Made by a program: the position numbers and the translations under genes. The notes below the pieces were generated by a model that did no database searches, was not told the DNA's origin, and saw nothing but the letters and a program-made list of their open reading frames with translations. From Paenibacillus agricola (lineage in GTDB: Bacteria > Bacillota > Bacilli > Paenibacillales > NBRC-103111), in contig NZ_JAAOIW010000004.1 of the NCBI RefSeq assembly GCF_011440305.1, positions 62,001-126,000 of the forward strand: a DNA stretch of 64,000 bases, read 5' to 3'. Shown piece by piece: positions 53,523 through 62,361 of the stretch (positions are counted from its first letter, which is position 1; each line of letters starts with the position of its first letter).

Positions 53523-54392
53523 ATGGAGCTTAGGCAATTACAATATTTTCTAGCGGTTTCGGAGGAATTAAATTTCAGCAGAGCTGCCGAGCGCCTCAGA
53601 ATGACGCAGCCTCCATTAAGCCTGCAAATTCAAAACCTTGAAAAGGAGCTGGGGTTTCCGCTATTTAATCGAAACCACCGGCTTGTAGAGCTTACTGACG
53701 CGGGGCAAGTATTTGCTGACGAAATCCGCAAATTATTCGATCAGCTTCATCGGGCGATCGAGCATTCCGGCAGTGTCCACCGTGGGGAAAAAGGCAAGCT
53801 TACAATAGGTTTCGTCGGCTCTGCCACCTATGATATACTTCCAAGAGTGTTACGAGAATTCCGTAGGTTATATCCGGATGTCCTTGTACATCTGTTGGAA
53901 TTATCTACACCTGCCCAAATGGTCGCTTTACATGAGGAAGAAATTGATATCGGCGTGCTTCGCCCTCCGATACATGACGATAACCTATGCACGGAAATTG
54001 TTTCTACGGTACCTTGCGTGTTAGCGGTCCCCAAGCAGCATCCGCTTGCTGTTCAACCGAATGTTTCTCTTGCCGACTTGGCACCTTACCCCTTCGTGAT
54101 GTTATCCCGCAAAACCTGGGCGGGTCTATACGATGAGGTATTGGCATTTTGCAATCCCATTATTCAGCAGGAAGCGTTTGAGTTCCAAACGGTGATCGGC
54201 CTTGTTGCAGCAGGACTCGGGATCGCGGTTGTGCCGCAATCTGCGATGAATTTACATACCAAGGATGTCGCTTACTTGGATATGCGGAGCCAATTACCTG
54301 AAGCCTCGATGGGAATTTCTTGGCGTCGGACGGACGCTTCCCCATTAGTACAAGCTTTTGTCCGTTTTGCACAGGATAACATGCCTTCATAA
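53523..54392 (+). CDS. LysR-family transcriptional regulator
   Basis: A 289-residue regulator. The winged HTH is at 1-60 (MELRQLQYFLAVSEELNFSR, RLRMTQPPLSLQIQNLEKEL), followed by the effector-binding periplasmic-binding-protein-like domain. Sequence style (TYDILPRVLREFRRLYP, IGVLRPP) is close to BenM/CatM-type aromatic-degradation regulators. ATG at 53523 has AAGGAG 8 nt upstream; the ATG just before it is equally possible. Divergent from the cupin dioxygenase gene and likely controls it. Confidence 0.92.
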   Translation: MELRQLQYFLAVSEELNFSRAAERLRMTQPPLSLQIQNLEKELGFPLFNRNHRLVELTDAGQVFADEIRKLFDQLHRAIEHSGSVHRGEKGKLTIGFVGSATYDILPRVLREFRRLYPDVLVHLLELSTPAQMVALHEEEIDIGVLRPPIHDDNLCTEIVSTVPCVLAVPKQHPLAVQPNVSLADLAPYPFVMLSRKTWAGLYDEVLAFCNPIIQQEAFEFQTVIGLVAAGLGIAVVPQSAMNLHTKDVAYLDMRSQLPEASMGISWRRTDASPLVQAFVRFAQDNMPS

Positions 54393-54466
54393 ATAGCAAA
54401 GATCAATATTCATCAGCTTTATTTAAGTTCGTCTACCCTATATTTACAAAAGGAAGGATCAAGGCT

Positions 54467-57400
54467 ATGGGCTTTCAACTAACTGAGCGGGTTATTAAAT
54501 TATTATGCGGGCAGACCTCCTACGACAAGGGAGAAGACTACGTGCGGGCTGGAAAAGTAAGCTTCACCCAATATGATGCCGATCCTTCTCTTTTTAAAGC
54601 CGCAGTTGAGGGCAGCCGCAGCTATCAGGTGATTGTAGAAATTGATCGCAACGGGGACGTATACGCCGAATGCACTTGTCCTGCCTATCTCGGAAATGGC
54701 AATAACTGCAAGCACATTGCCGCCGTTTTGTTAAGCATCCACCATACCGAGCAAGGCGGAAGCGGCCAAGCTCCTATTCGTGCAGTCTCCTCCTTGCTTG
54801 ATCCAGAAACCCAAGGAAGGAACGATCCCGGTTATATCGAGCCGCGTGTTGCCCAAATGAACAGAGCGTCCAGGCAGGCCTCTGCCGATCATCGGCTAAC
54901 CGATAGCATGCTGGGATTGTTCGGCAACCAACCCAAGCGAACAACTAGTAGCCGGGCTCTTTTTGATACAAGAACCCAGCTTACCGTAGAGTTTACCCTC
55001 AAGCCCTTCCCTTACAGCTATCGAAAATCAATGTTTGGCATCGAAATGAAGCTCGGGACCAAACGTTTATATATTGTACAAAAACTGAGGGATTTTCTCG
55101 AAAAGCTGGAACGCAAAGAAGCTTTTGTCTTTTCTAAGCATTTTATTTACGATCCATTGCTTCATAGCTTGCAGAAGGAGGACGATGCAATCCTCCAGCA
55201 GCTCATCCAAATCTACGACAATGAACAGATGTACAAGGAAACCATAAGCCATTATCCCTCTCATTCCAGTACGGCTGGCGGCGAGCGGCTGCTGCTGATC
55301 CCCGCTTTTTCCTGGGAAGCCTTATTCCCCTTACTTGAAGCGGCACCACTGATTAAACTGGAGCAAGGCAGGCGTATTTTCGAAGGGCTCCAGCTCTCGG
55401 ATGAACCGCTTCCCCTTCGTTTTGAATTCGACCAAGCCGAACAGCTGGAGCGAGGTCTAGCCGATACGGATCCTGTGGGCTATCAGCTGGACATTCAGGG
55501 CTTAGATGAAATTACGGTGATGGAATCGTACGGAATGGTGCTTTACGATGGAAAGTTCCTGAAGCTGCAGCCTGAACAAGGCAAACAGCTGTCCGAGATG
55601 AAGCAAATGCTCGAAGTATCGCGGAAGCAGCAAATCCAAATCGCCCCCGTGCAAATGGAAGCTTTTATGGATAAGGTCATTCCTGGACTGATGAAAATGG
55701 GCAGTGTCCGCATCGCCAAAGCCGTATCCGAGCGAATTGTGCATACTCCCTTAATAGCCAAGCTGTACTTGGATCGTGTAAAAGATAGGCTGCTGGCCGG
55801 ACTGGAATTCCAATATGGCGATATTATTGTGAATCCGTTGGAGGGTAGCCTCCAGAAGCGGGGAACCGACCGAATTCTGATGCGGGATGGAGAACAAGAA
55901 GCGCGAATATTGGCACTTATGGAGCATAGCTCAGTTGTCCAAACGGAAAGCGGCTATTTTATCGATAATGAAGAAGCCGAGTATGAATTTCTGTACCATA
56001 CAGTTCCACAGCTCGAAAAGCTGCTGGATGTGTATGCCACCTCTGCTGTCAAAGTTAGGCTTCATACCGGACCTATCCATCCAAAGGTAGCCGTGGAGCT
56101 GAATGAACGAACCGACTGGCTGGAGTTCCGTTTCGATATGGAAGGAATCCCGGAAGCCGAAATTCGCCATTTGTTGAAATCGCTGGAGGCGAAGCGCAAA
56201 TACTACCGCTTGCCCAATGGATCCTTATTGCCTCTGGAGGGAGACGAGTTCCAGGAAATTATGCAATTTATGAATGAATCCGGCATTCGCGATATGGAAG
56301 TGAAAGGAACCGGTGGGCAGCTTCCCGTGCTACATGCCTTGCATCTGATGGATTCACAGCAGCAAGGCCATGCTGTCAAGCTAGGCAAATCTTTTCGCAG
56401 GTTATTGGAGAACATCCGCAATCCAGATAATCTGGATTTTCCCGTACCCATCGGCTTGTCGACGGTGCTTCGGGATTACCAGATTTATGGCTTCCAATGG
56501 ATGAAGACCTTAGCCCATTACCATTTTGGCGGCATTCTCGCAGATGATATGGGGCTTGGTAAAACCCTTCAAAGCATCGCTTTTCTAGTATCGGTGCTGC
56601 CCGAAATCCGACAATTAACATTGCCAGCGATCATTGTCTGCCCTGCTTCTCTTGTCTACAACTGGCGCAATGAGCTGCAAAAATTCGCGCCGGAGATTAA
56701 AGCGGTCATAGCCGATGGTATTAAAACAGAGCGTGATTTGGTGCTCACCCATGTTTTCCAAGTGGATGTGATCATCACCTCTTACCCGTTACTGCGCAGA
56801 GATATTAAGCAGTATGCCAAGCAGTCCTTCCATACCTTGATATTGGACGAGGCGCAGATGTTCAAAAACCATACCACCCAAACAGCGCAGTCCGTAAAGC
56901 AGATCCAGGCGCAATACCGTTTTGCCCTAACCGGTACGCCTGTGGAGAACCGGATCGAGGAATTGTGGTCGATCTTCAATGTTGTCTTCCCGGCTTTATT
57001 CCCGGTGCGAAAAGTGTTCAGCGAGCTATCCCGCGAAAATGTTGCCAAGCGCATCCGTCCGTTTCTGCTGCGCCGTTTGAAAACGGATGTGCTGAAGGAG
57101 CTGCCGGATAAGATCGAATCCTTGCAAGCCTCCGAGCTGCTCCCGGAGCAGAAAAAGCTATATGTCGCCTATTTGGCCCAGCTCCAGCAGGAAACCCTGA
57201 AGCATTTGAGCGAGGATGGCTTTCAGAAGCATCGGATCAAGATACTCGCCGGCCTAACTCGGCTTCGCCAGCTCTGCTGCCATCCTGCGCTATTCGTTGA
57301 AGGCTATTCAGGAAGCTCCGCCAAGTTCGAGCAATTGCTGGAAATTATCGAGGAATGCCGAAGCGCAGGCAAGCGAATGCTTATATTTTCGCAGTTCACC

Positions 57401-57832
57401 AAGATGCTGGAGTTGATCGGTCGCGAGCTTGGCTACCAAGGTGTGCCCTATTTTTACCTGGACGGAAGCACCCCTGCCTCCCAGCGTGTAGAGCTATGCA
57501 ACAGGTTTAATAAGGGTGAGCATGAACTATTCCTCATCTCGTTAAAAGCCGGCGGCACCGGGCTGAATCTAACAGGGGCTGACACGGTTATTCTCTACGA
57601 TCTCTGGTGGAACCCCGCTGTGGAGCAGCAGGCCGCTGACCGGGCACATCGGATTGGACAAAAAAATGTAGTCCAAGTCATCCGCCTTGTCACACAAGGC
57701 ACCGTTGAGGATAAGATGTACGAGTTGCAGCAGAAAAAGAAAAGCTTGATCGACGAAGTGATTCAGCCTGGACAGGAAGCCTTAAGTACGCTTTCGGAGC
57801 AAGAGATTCGGGATATTTTGATGATCCATTGA
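54467..57832 (+). CDS. SWIM zinc-finger SNF2-family helicase
   Basis: A 1121-residue ATPase. The N-terminal SWIM motif is CTCPAYLGNGNNCKH (Cys69, Cys71, Cys81, His83). Residues ~200-640 hold the SNF2 helicase-associated domain, followed by the motor: motif I DDMGLGKT near 692, motif II DEAQ near 793, LTGTPVENRIEELWS, and the C-terminal RecA domain with FSQFTKMLEL, SLKAGGTGLNLT and ADRAHRIGQ. Bacterial members translocate on double-stranded DNA and are implicated in DNA repair or transcription-complex remodelling. AGGAAGG about 10 nt before the ATG. Single-gene unit ending in a terminator. Confidence 0.95.
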   Translation: MGFQLTERVIKLLCGQTSYDKGEDYVRAGKVSFTQYDADPSLFKAAVEGSRSYQVIVEIDRNGDVYAECTCPAYLGNGNNCKHIAAVLLSIHHTEQGGSGQAPIRAVSSLLDPETQGRNDPGYIEPRVAQMNRASRQASADHRLTDSMLGLFGNQPKRTTSSRALFDTRTQLTVEFTLKPFPYSYRKSMFGIEMKLGTKRLYIVQKLRDFLEKLERKEAFVFSKHFIYDPLLHSLQKEDDAILQQLIQIYDNEQMYKETISHYPSHSSTAGGERLLLIPAFSWEALFPLLEAAPLIKLEQGRRIFEGLQLSDEPLPLRFEFDQAEQLERGLADTDPVGYQLDIQGLDEITVMESYGMVLYDGKFLKLQPEQGKQLSEMKQMLEVSRKQQIQIAPVQMEAFMDKVIPGLMKMGSVRIAKAVSERIVHTPLIAKLYLDRVKDRLLAGLEFQYGDIIVNPLEGSLQKRGTDRILMRDGEQEARILALMEHSSVVQTESGYFIDNEEAEYEFLYHTVPQLEKLLDVYATSAVKVRLHTGPIHPKVAVELNERTDWLEFRFDMEGIPEAEIRHLLKSLEAKRKYYRLPNGSLLPLEGDEFQEIMQFMNESGIRDMEVKGTGGQLPVLHALHLMDSQQQGHAVKLGKSFRRLLENIRNPDNLDFPVPIGLSTVLRDYQIYGFQWMKTLAHYHFGGILADDMGLGKTLQSIAFLVSVLPEIRQLTLPAIIVCPASLVYNWRNELQKFAPEIKAVIADGIKTERDLVLTHVFQVDVIITSYPLLRRDIKQYAKQSFHTLILDEAQMFKNHTTQTAQSVKQIQAQYRFALTGTPVENRIEELWSIFNVVFPALFPVRKVFSELSRENVAKRIRPFLLRRLKTDVLKELPDKIESLQASELLPEQKKLYVAYLAQLQQETLKHLSEDGFQKHRIKILAGLTRLRQLCCHPALFVEGYSGSSAKFEQLLEIIEECRSAGKRMLIFSQFTKMLELIGRELGYQGVPYFYLDGSTPASQRVELCNRFNKGEHELFLISLKAGGTGLNLTGADTVILYDLWWNPAVEQQAADRAHRIGQKNVVQVIRLVTQGTVEDKMYELQQKKKSLIDEVIQPGQEALSTLSEQEIRDILMIH

Positions 57833-57895
57833 CAATGGCGAGTGTAAGATTGTGAGAGTGAACTAGATATTTCATACGCATTGATGATTCGCGGC

Positions 57896-57940
57896 AGAGC
57901 CTGTTTTCCATTCACTTTGTGGAGAAGAGGCTCTTTTTTC
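57896..57940 (+). terminator. Terminator of the SNF2 helicase gene
   Basis: AGAGCCT at 57896-57902 pairs with AGGCTCT at 57928-57934; an inner TCCA/TGGA stem; six T's follow. Confidence 0.85.
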
Positions 57941-57943
57941 ATG

Positions 57944-58330
57944 CTATTGATAGGGGACAGCACCTAGAAATTGCAATTTAATAGGCTCTAAAGCTATCTG
58001 CTGAATATCCCCCGTATAATGAAAATTATATAACAATATAACGGTATTAAACGGATGTGGCCATGTTTGTTGTGTCAAGGCTATAAATCGGGGGGTAATG
58101 GCTTCCTCATACGAAAAGCCTGCCAGCAATTGCTCCATTTCATGGCTTGGCGACTCCCGATATTCGGCTTCTCTAACCGCATCATCATAATAAGGAAGCC
58201 CAAAATAAGTAGCAAATAGCGAAGGAATAGATTCCCCCTCTTCTGAATAAGCAACCAGCATAAGCTCTTCTAAAACTGCAGGGGTACTAATATTGCCTAC
58301 CCATAAAGATACGAAACCTTCTTTTACCAT
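57944..58330 (-). CDS. Immunity protein 22-like (Imm22) protein, orphan
   Basis: A 128-residue acidic protein. The layout EGFVSLWVGNIST, LEELMLVAYSEEGESIPSLF, YYDDAVREAEYRES, LLAGFSYEEAITPRF and NTVILLYNFHYTG fits the Imm22 family of immunity proteins found beside polymorphic toxins. No toxin gene is adjacent; the neighbours are a helicase and nagB. It has a good ribosome site (AAGGGAG). It may protect against toxins from other strains or be a relic. Confidence 0.72.
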   Translation of the reverse strand: MVKEGFVSLWVGNISTPAVLEELMLVAYSEEGESIPSLFATYFGLPYYDDAVREAEYRESPSHEMEQLLAGFSYEEAITPRFIALTQQTWPHPFNTVILLYNFHYTGDIQQIALEPIKLQFLGAVPYQ

Positions 58331-58493
58331 TTAATGGCTCCCTTCATGTTGTACATATTGGATACTGTTAATAATTTATCATAGTAAGCACAGGAGTCCA
58401 ACCCTATATTTTACGTTGCAAAATAGCGCCAAATCGTACATACTATATTTAGTATAATATTTATACCAATTATTCAAAAAGGAGATTTTCTCT

Positions 58494-59270
58494 ATGACAA
58501 ATGTAGCCCAGCCGTTAAAAGATTATTCAGTTGATTCCTTAAAGGTTCAAGTATTCAAAGACCGCAAATCTCTTGGCGCAAGCTCAGGAGCTGCAGTTGC
58601 CGCAAAAATGCGCGAGCTACTCGACCAGAAAGCTAATATACGAATGGTTTTTGCAGCGGCACCGTCACAGAATGAATTTTTGGAGACACTTATAGCCGCG
58701 TCGGGGATCGATTGGTCCCGTGTCACAGCCTTTCATATGGATGAATATATTGGGTTATCCCTCGAAGCCCCACAACGATTCGGGAGGTTTTTATCGGAGC
58801 GTTTATTTGATATCGTTAAGCCGGGTACGGTCCATCTGATAAACAGCAGCGCGTCCATCGCTTCGGAATGCGAGTACTATAGCCAATTGCTGGCTAAAGC
58901 ACCCATCGACATCGTATGTATGGGTATAGGTGAAAATGGCCATATCGCCTTTAATGATCCACCGGTTGCAAATTTTCAAGATCCCGCTTCGATCAAAGTA
59001 GTGGAGCTAGATGACCCCTGCCGGCAGCAGCAGGTTAACGATGGATGCTTTGCTACCTTTAATGACGTACCTACGCATGCTTTAACGCTTACCATCCCTA
59101 CGTTAATGTCGGGTACACATTTGTTTTGTATGGTTCCAGGTTCAACCAAACACCAAGCAGTTCAACAAACCTTAAACGCTGCCATTTCCACGGATTGCCC
59201 GGCAACCATCCTTCGCCAGCATGCCGATTGCATACTTTATGTGGACACAGATTCATATGGTACCGTTTAA
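58494..59270 (+). CDS. nagB: Glucosamine-6-phosphate deaminase NagB
   Basis: A 258-residue isomerase-deaminase converting glucosamine-6-phosphate to fructose-6-phosphate and ammonia. Active-site features: the AAAPSQNEFL segment (about 54-63), FHMDEYIGL (about 81-89), GIGENGHIAFNDPP (about 143-156) with the catalytic Asp/His/Glu. Full length for Gram-positive NagB. AAGGAG 10 nt upstream of ATG. Its TAA overlaps the ATG of the following nagA remnant by 1 nt, showing they were one operon for amino-sugar catabolism. Confidence 0.95.
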   Translation: MTNVAQPLKDYSVDSLKVQVFKDRKSLGASSGAAVAAKMRELLDQKANIRMVFAAAPSQNEFLETLIAASGIDWSRVTAFHMDEYIGLSLEAPQRFGRFLSERLFDIVKPGTVHLINSSASIASECEYYSQLLAKAPIDIVCMGIGENGHIAFNDPPVANFQDPASIKVVELDDPCRQQQVNDGCFATFNDVPTHALTLTIPTLMSGTHLFCMVPGSTKHQAVQQTLNAAISTDCPATILRQHADCILYVDTDSYGTV

Positions 59271-59704
59271 TGGAAGCAAACGCGAAACGATTGATTGATG
59301 GGAAACGCCTTACTGACAGCGCCGCTATTCGTCTACATGTTGAAGACGGGCGAATAACTAGCTGGGAAGCGTAGATGAAACAGTCAATGGCTTGGATAGC
59401 ACGCTCCCCTGGATCGCGCCAGGGCTTGTTGACCTGCAAATCAACGGATTTGCCGGGTTCGATTTTAATGGGCTCCTCCCAGATGCTGGCCGCAGGCATC
59501 GAGCTGTTGCACAGCAAAGGCATCACCAGCCTCGCGGAAGCGTGGGAGATGGCATCGGCCAGGCCTGCGAAGCTGCTTAACCTGCGCGAACATGGACGCC
59601 TAGATGCAGGTGCTTTTGCCGACATCGTCTTGTTCGACTTAGAAGGTGAACACTACCATATTCACATTCGTGAGGTATACAAGCAAGGCTTGAAGGTATT
59701 ATAA
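59270..59704 (+). pseudogene. nagA: N-acetylglucosamine-6-phosphate deacetylase NagA, deleted and frameshifted
   Basis: The N-terminal piece from ATG 59270 runs to a stop at about 59363 (EDGRITSWEA*); with a one-base shift it continues VDETVNGLDSTLPWIAPGL, then VDLQINGFAGFDFNG, the conserved N-terminal metal-site region of NagA. At about 59470 the sequence jumps to the C-terminal part: SSQMLAAGIELLHSKGI, then LAEAWEMASARPAKLL and GAFADIVLFDLEG, to the stop. Roughly 230-250 internal codons, including the catalytic His and Asp, are gone. Normal NagA is ~390 residues. So GlcNAc-6-P deacetylation must come from elsewhere or is absent. Confidence 0.9.
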
Positions 59705-59710
59705 AAAAAG

Positions 59711-59757
59711 ATGCCTTCATTTCCCTGAAATTCAGTGGATTTGAGGGCTTTTCTGCT
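59711..59757. terminator. Bidirectional terminator between the nagA remnant and marR
   Basis: GATGCCTTCATTTCC faces GGATTTGAGGGCTTTT, an imperfect stem with long T/A runs on both sides. Confidence 0.5.
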
Positions 59758-59761
59758 ACGC

Positions 59762-60178
59762 TTACTCAATAAATGTCCGATTCAATCTTGCCAGTAGCTC
59801 TCCGAACCTTTGCCTTTCCTCATCCGACCAATCCTTAAATAGCTTTGTATGCCTGGCTATCCGGGCTTTTTTGGCATCCCCTACTTTACGCATCCCTTCT
59901 TCTGTCACTTGAAAATAACTGGATCTCCCATCAGTTGGATCAGGTAACCGCTGTACATAGCCCTTTGCTTCCAAAGCCGTCGTTTGCCTGCTTATTGTCG
60001 ATACGTCCAATCGAAACTCGTCCGCTAATGCCTTGACTCCAATAGGTCCATTCTTAGACAGCTGTGTCAGTAGCGTATAGGTAGATCGGTCAAGCCCTCC
60101 CAGCTCCTTATCCAAGGAAGTGCGGCGAATAAGAACAACTAATTCATAATCGATCAACTCCAGATCCTTTTCTTCCAT
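59762..60178 (-). CDS. MarR-family transcriptional regulator
   Basis: A 138-residue winged-helix repressor: LDRSTYTLLTQLSKNGPIGVKALADEFRLDVSTISRQTTALEAKGYV (HTH spanning about 36-82, described in parts), then the wing RLPDPTDGRSSYFQVTEEG. The ATG at 60178 is preferred with AAAGGA 11 nt upstream; the open frame extends 26 codons further, the first part of which overlaps the operators. It is divergent from an efflux transporter, and twin palindromes lie between them. Confidence 0.85.
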   Translation of the reverse strand: MEEKDLELIDYELVVLIRRTSLDKELGGLDRSTYTLLTQLSKNGPIGVKALADEFRLDVSTISRQTTALEAKGYVQRLPDPTDGRSSYFQVTEEGMRKVGDAKKARIARHTKLFKDWSDEERQRFGELLARLNRTFIE

Positions 60179-60203
60179 CGATTTATCATTCCTTTCCATG
60201 GTA

Positions 60204-60231
60204 TTGACTTTATCGCATGTAGTTGTATAAT
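60204..60231 (+). promoter_or_regulatory. Sigma-A promoter of the efflux gene
   Basis: TTGACT at 60204-60209 and TATAAT at 60226-60231, 16-bp spacer, 94 bp before the transporter start. The -10 lies inside the first MarR palindrome, giving a direct mechanism for repression. Confidence 0.7.
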
Positions 60232-60260
60232 ACATGTACATAAATGATTGTATCATACAA
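60223..60260. promoter_or_regulatory. Twin MarR operators
   Basis: TTGTAT-A-ATACA at 60223-60234 and TTGTAT-C-ATACAA at 60248-60260 are near-identical short palindromes with centres about 26 bp apart; together they also form a 15-bp inverted repeat. They lie in the divergent MarR/efflux intergenic region. Confidence 0.75.
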
Positions 60261-60324
60261 CTATATGAAAAATATACCTCGTTCTCGTTGTGTTTGATAG
60301 CAGTGATGAAAGGCGGACACTACC

Positions 60325-61770
60325 ATGGCAAGCAAAGCAACTGCTAATTCAGCGTTCTGGTTAATTATTTTATCGATTTTTTTCGGAAATTTTATGTCCA
60401 TTCTCAGTTCTACAACGATCAATGTTGCCTTTCCAATATTTATGAAGGATTTTCATGCCGAATTAGGCGCTGTTCAATGGATGATTACCGGATTTTTGCT
60501 GGCTACAGGAGTTGTCGCTCCGGTTGTTGGCTATTTTGGTGACCGCTGGAGCTATAAACGTTTATACCTATTTGCTCTTATAGGCTTCACGTTATTCTCT
60601 GGATTATGTACGGTCGCATGGAATATTGAATCGTTGGTGTTGTTTCGGATTTTGCAAGGGGTATTCAGCGGATTAATTATCCCTACTACCATGACGATGA
60701 TCTATCAATTTATTGAAAAAGATAGACAGGCATTCGCGATGAGCTTATGGAGCCTCTCCTCCATGCTGGCACCAGCTTTTGGACCGACACTTGGAGGCTG
60801 GCTTACGGAATATTGGGGCTGGAGATCGTTGTTTCTTCTTAATTTGCCAATCGGGCTTACTGCTATTGCAGTTGCGTTCAAATGCCTTCCCTATCAACGG
60901 GCAAGCCAGTCGAAGACTTTCGATTTATCCGGTTTTATTACCGTGCTTATTAGCAGCACGTTCATCATTCTTGCTTTTAGTGAAGGCAATGGCTGGGGCT
61001 GGACCTCCTGGAAAACCTTGTCACTCCTATGTATTGGGGCAGCAACCTTGGTTTATTTTATTCGCCATGAGCTTTCCTTGAAGGAGCCTTTGCTTAACCT
61101 GAGTGTGTTTCAATCCCGCCGCTTTACGTACAGCTTAATCATTAATTGCGTTATTACCGCGTCGTTATACTCGGGAACTTTTTTAATTCCGGTATTCCTG
61201 CAGGATGTCCAGCAATCTACGGCTTTGAATACGGCTTTGGTGCTGCTGCCCGGTTCCTTGGTTATGGCGTTGTTTTCACCGATTGTTGGCCGGCTGTATA
61301 GCAAAATAGGCCCATTTGGGCTGATTCTTAGCGGCATTATATTGTTGACCATCTCGACGTGGGAGTTAAGCCATATTACGCTGCAGGCTACTCATATGTA
61401 TGTGGCGGTTTGGATGACGATCCGTTATGTGGGGATTGCCTTGGCCTTTATGCCGGTTATGAATGCGGGGATGTCTGCCATTCCCAAAGAAAAATCCGGA
61501 CATGCCTCGTCCGTAACGAACTGGGTACGACAAGCTACAGGAGCTTTGTCCATCGGGATTTTCAGCTCCATGCTCGCTGCCAGGTCGTTAACTCACCAGC
61601 AAGAGCTCAGTGAAGGTGCAGCGGCAAGCACATCATTACTACGAGAGCAAGGTATGACCTTGGGCGTTCAGGATGTTTTTATGGCGGCTACGATCATTTG
61701 TATATTGGCTATCCCACTCACCTTTTTGTTAAAAGAAAAACGCCGGAAAGCTCAGCCTATGACCGAGTGA
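60325..61770 (+). CDS. DHA2-family MFS drug efflux transporter
   Basis: A 481-residue membrane protein with about 13-14 hydrophobic segments. Motif A is GYFGDRWSYKR between TM2 and TM3, motif C-like SMLAPAFGPTLGGWL in TM5, and the N-terminal TM1 has SSTTINVAFP. Shorter than the 521-residue DHA2 protein at 8 kb. ATG preceded by AAAGG. Its promoter overlaps MarR palindromes next to a divergent MarR gene, the usual arrangement for inducible multidrug pumps. Substrate unknown. Confidence 0.92.
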   Translation: MASKATANSAFWLIILSIFFGNFMSILSSTTINVAFPIFMKDFHAELGAVQWMITGFLLATGVVAPVVGYFGDRWSYKRLYLFALIGFTLFSGLCTVAWNIESLVLFRILQGVFSGLIIPTTMTMIYQFIEKDRQAFAMSLWSLSSMLAPAFGPTLGGWLTEYWGWRSLFLLNLPIGLTAIAVAFKCLPYQRASQSKTFDLSGFITVLISSTFIILAFSEGNGWGWTSWKTLSLLCIGAATLVYFIRHELSLKEPLLNLSVFQSRRFTYSLIINCVITASLYSGTFLIPVFLQDVQQSTALNTALVLLPGSLVMALFSPIVGRLYSKIGPFGLILSGIILLTISTWELSHITLQATHMYVAVWMTIRYVGIALAFMPVMNAGMSAIPKEKSGHASSVTNWVRQATGALSIGIFSSMLAARSLTHQQELSEGAAASTSLLREQGMTLGVQDVFMAATIICILAIPLTFLLKEKRRKAQPMTE

Positions 61771-61837
61771 AGGTGTAAAAAGGATCAATATGGAGCAAAG
61801 GACAAACACGACCTGAGTCCGATCCCACATGAAAAGC

Positions 61838-61883
61838 AAAAGGACCTCCTATCCACTAATTTAGTGGGGGAGGTCCTTTTTTT
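61838..61883 (+). terminator. Terminator of the efflux gene
   Basis: Perfect 12-bp stem AAAAGGACCTCC (61838-61849) / GGAGGTCCTTTT (61869-61880), with an inner CACTAA/TTAGTG pair, and a T-run. Confidence 0.92.
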
Positions 61884-61900
61884 GTATGGTACCACTGTTC

Positions 61901-62347
61901 TTAAATCCGCATCGTATCCACGCGGCGGTTTTTAATCGCGGCTTGAATAGCGGCCGGCTGTAAATTTTCGCTAGCTGTCCGCTCTGCCAGTGCTGGTAAT
62001 TCATTGTCCCCTGCATAACGCAGGGCAATGATTTGGGCTAGCGTAAGCTTGGGATTTAATTCCTTGCCTGTTAAACGAAAATGGCGGAATTGCTCCTCTA
62101 CCCTCACGATCCGATCCTGTGTCTTCGTTGCATAGACACGCATTTTCAACACAGCAAGCAATAATCCTAAGGTGATGCCAAACAGCAAGGCATACATAGC
62201 CACAGACTGCCCATCTCGTAATGCAGTGAATAGATTGATGCAAGACCAGATGAACACGATTAAGGCAATTGGTAAGTTAACAAAATGATGTGCGGGATCA
62301 AAGCGTAACGCCTGTTTGGCATTTGATTGTGATTGTGGTTCCTCCAT
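61901..62347 (-). CDS. DUF6526 family membrane protein
   Basis: A 148-residue protein with two membrane helices (about 23-42 and 48-70, VNLPIALIVFIWSCINLF and MYALLFGITLGLLLAVL) and a soluble C-terminal helical part ending AIQAAIKNRRVDTMRI. The layout and the RFDPAHHFVNLP start match the DUF6526 family of Bacilli and Bacteroidetes; function unknown. It is 14 nt downstream of the hybrid kinase gene and in the same direction, so it may be co-transcribed. Confidence 0.8.
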   Translation of the reverse strand: MEEPQSQSNAKQALRFDPAHHFVNLPIALIVFIWSCINLFTALRDGQSVAMYALLFGITLGLLLAVLKMRVYATKTQDRIVRVEEQFRHFRLTGKELNPKLTLAQIIALRYAGDNELPALAERTASENLQPAAIQAAIKNRRVDTMRI

Positions 62348-62361
62348 GCCTTTCCCCCTTT

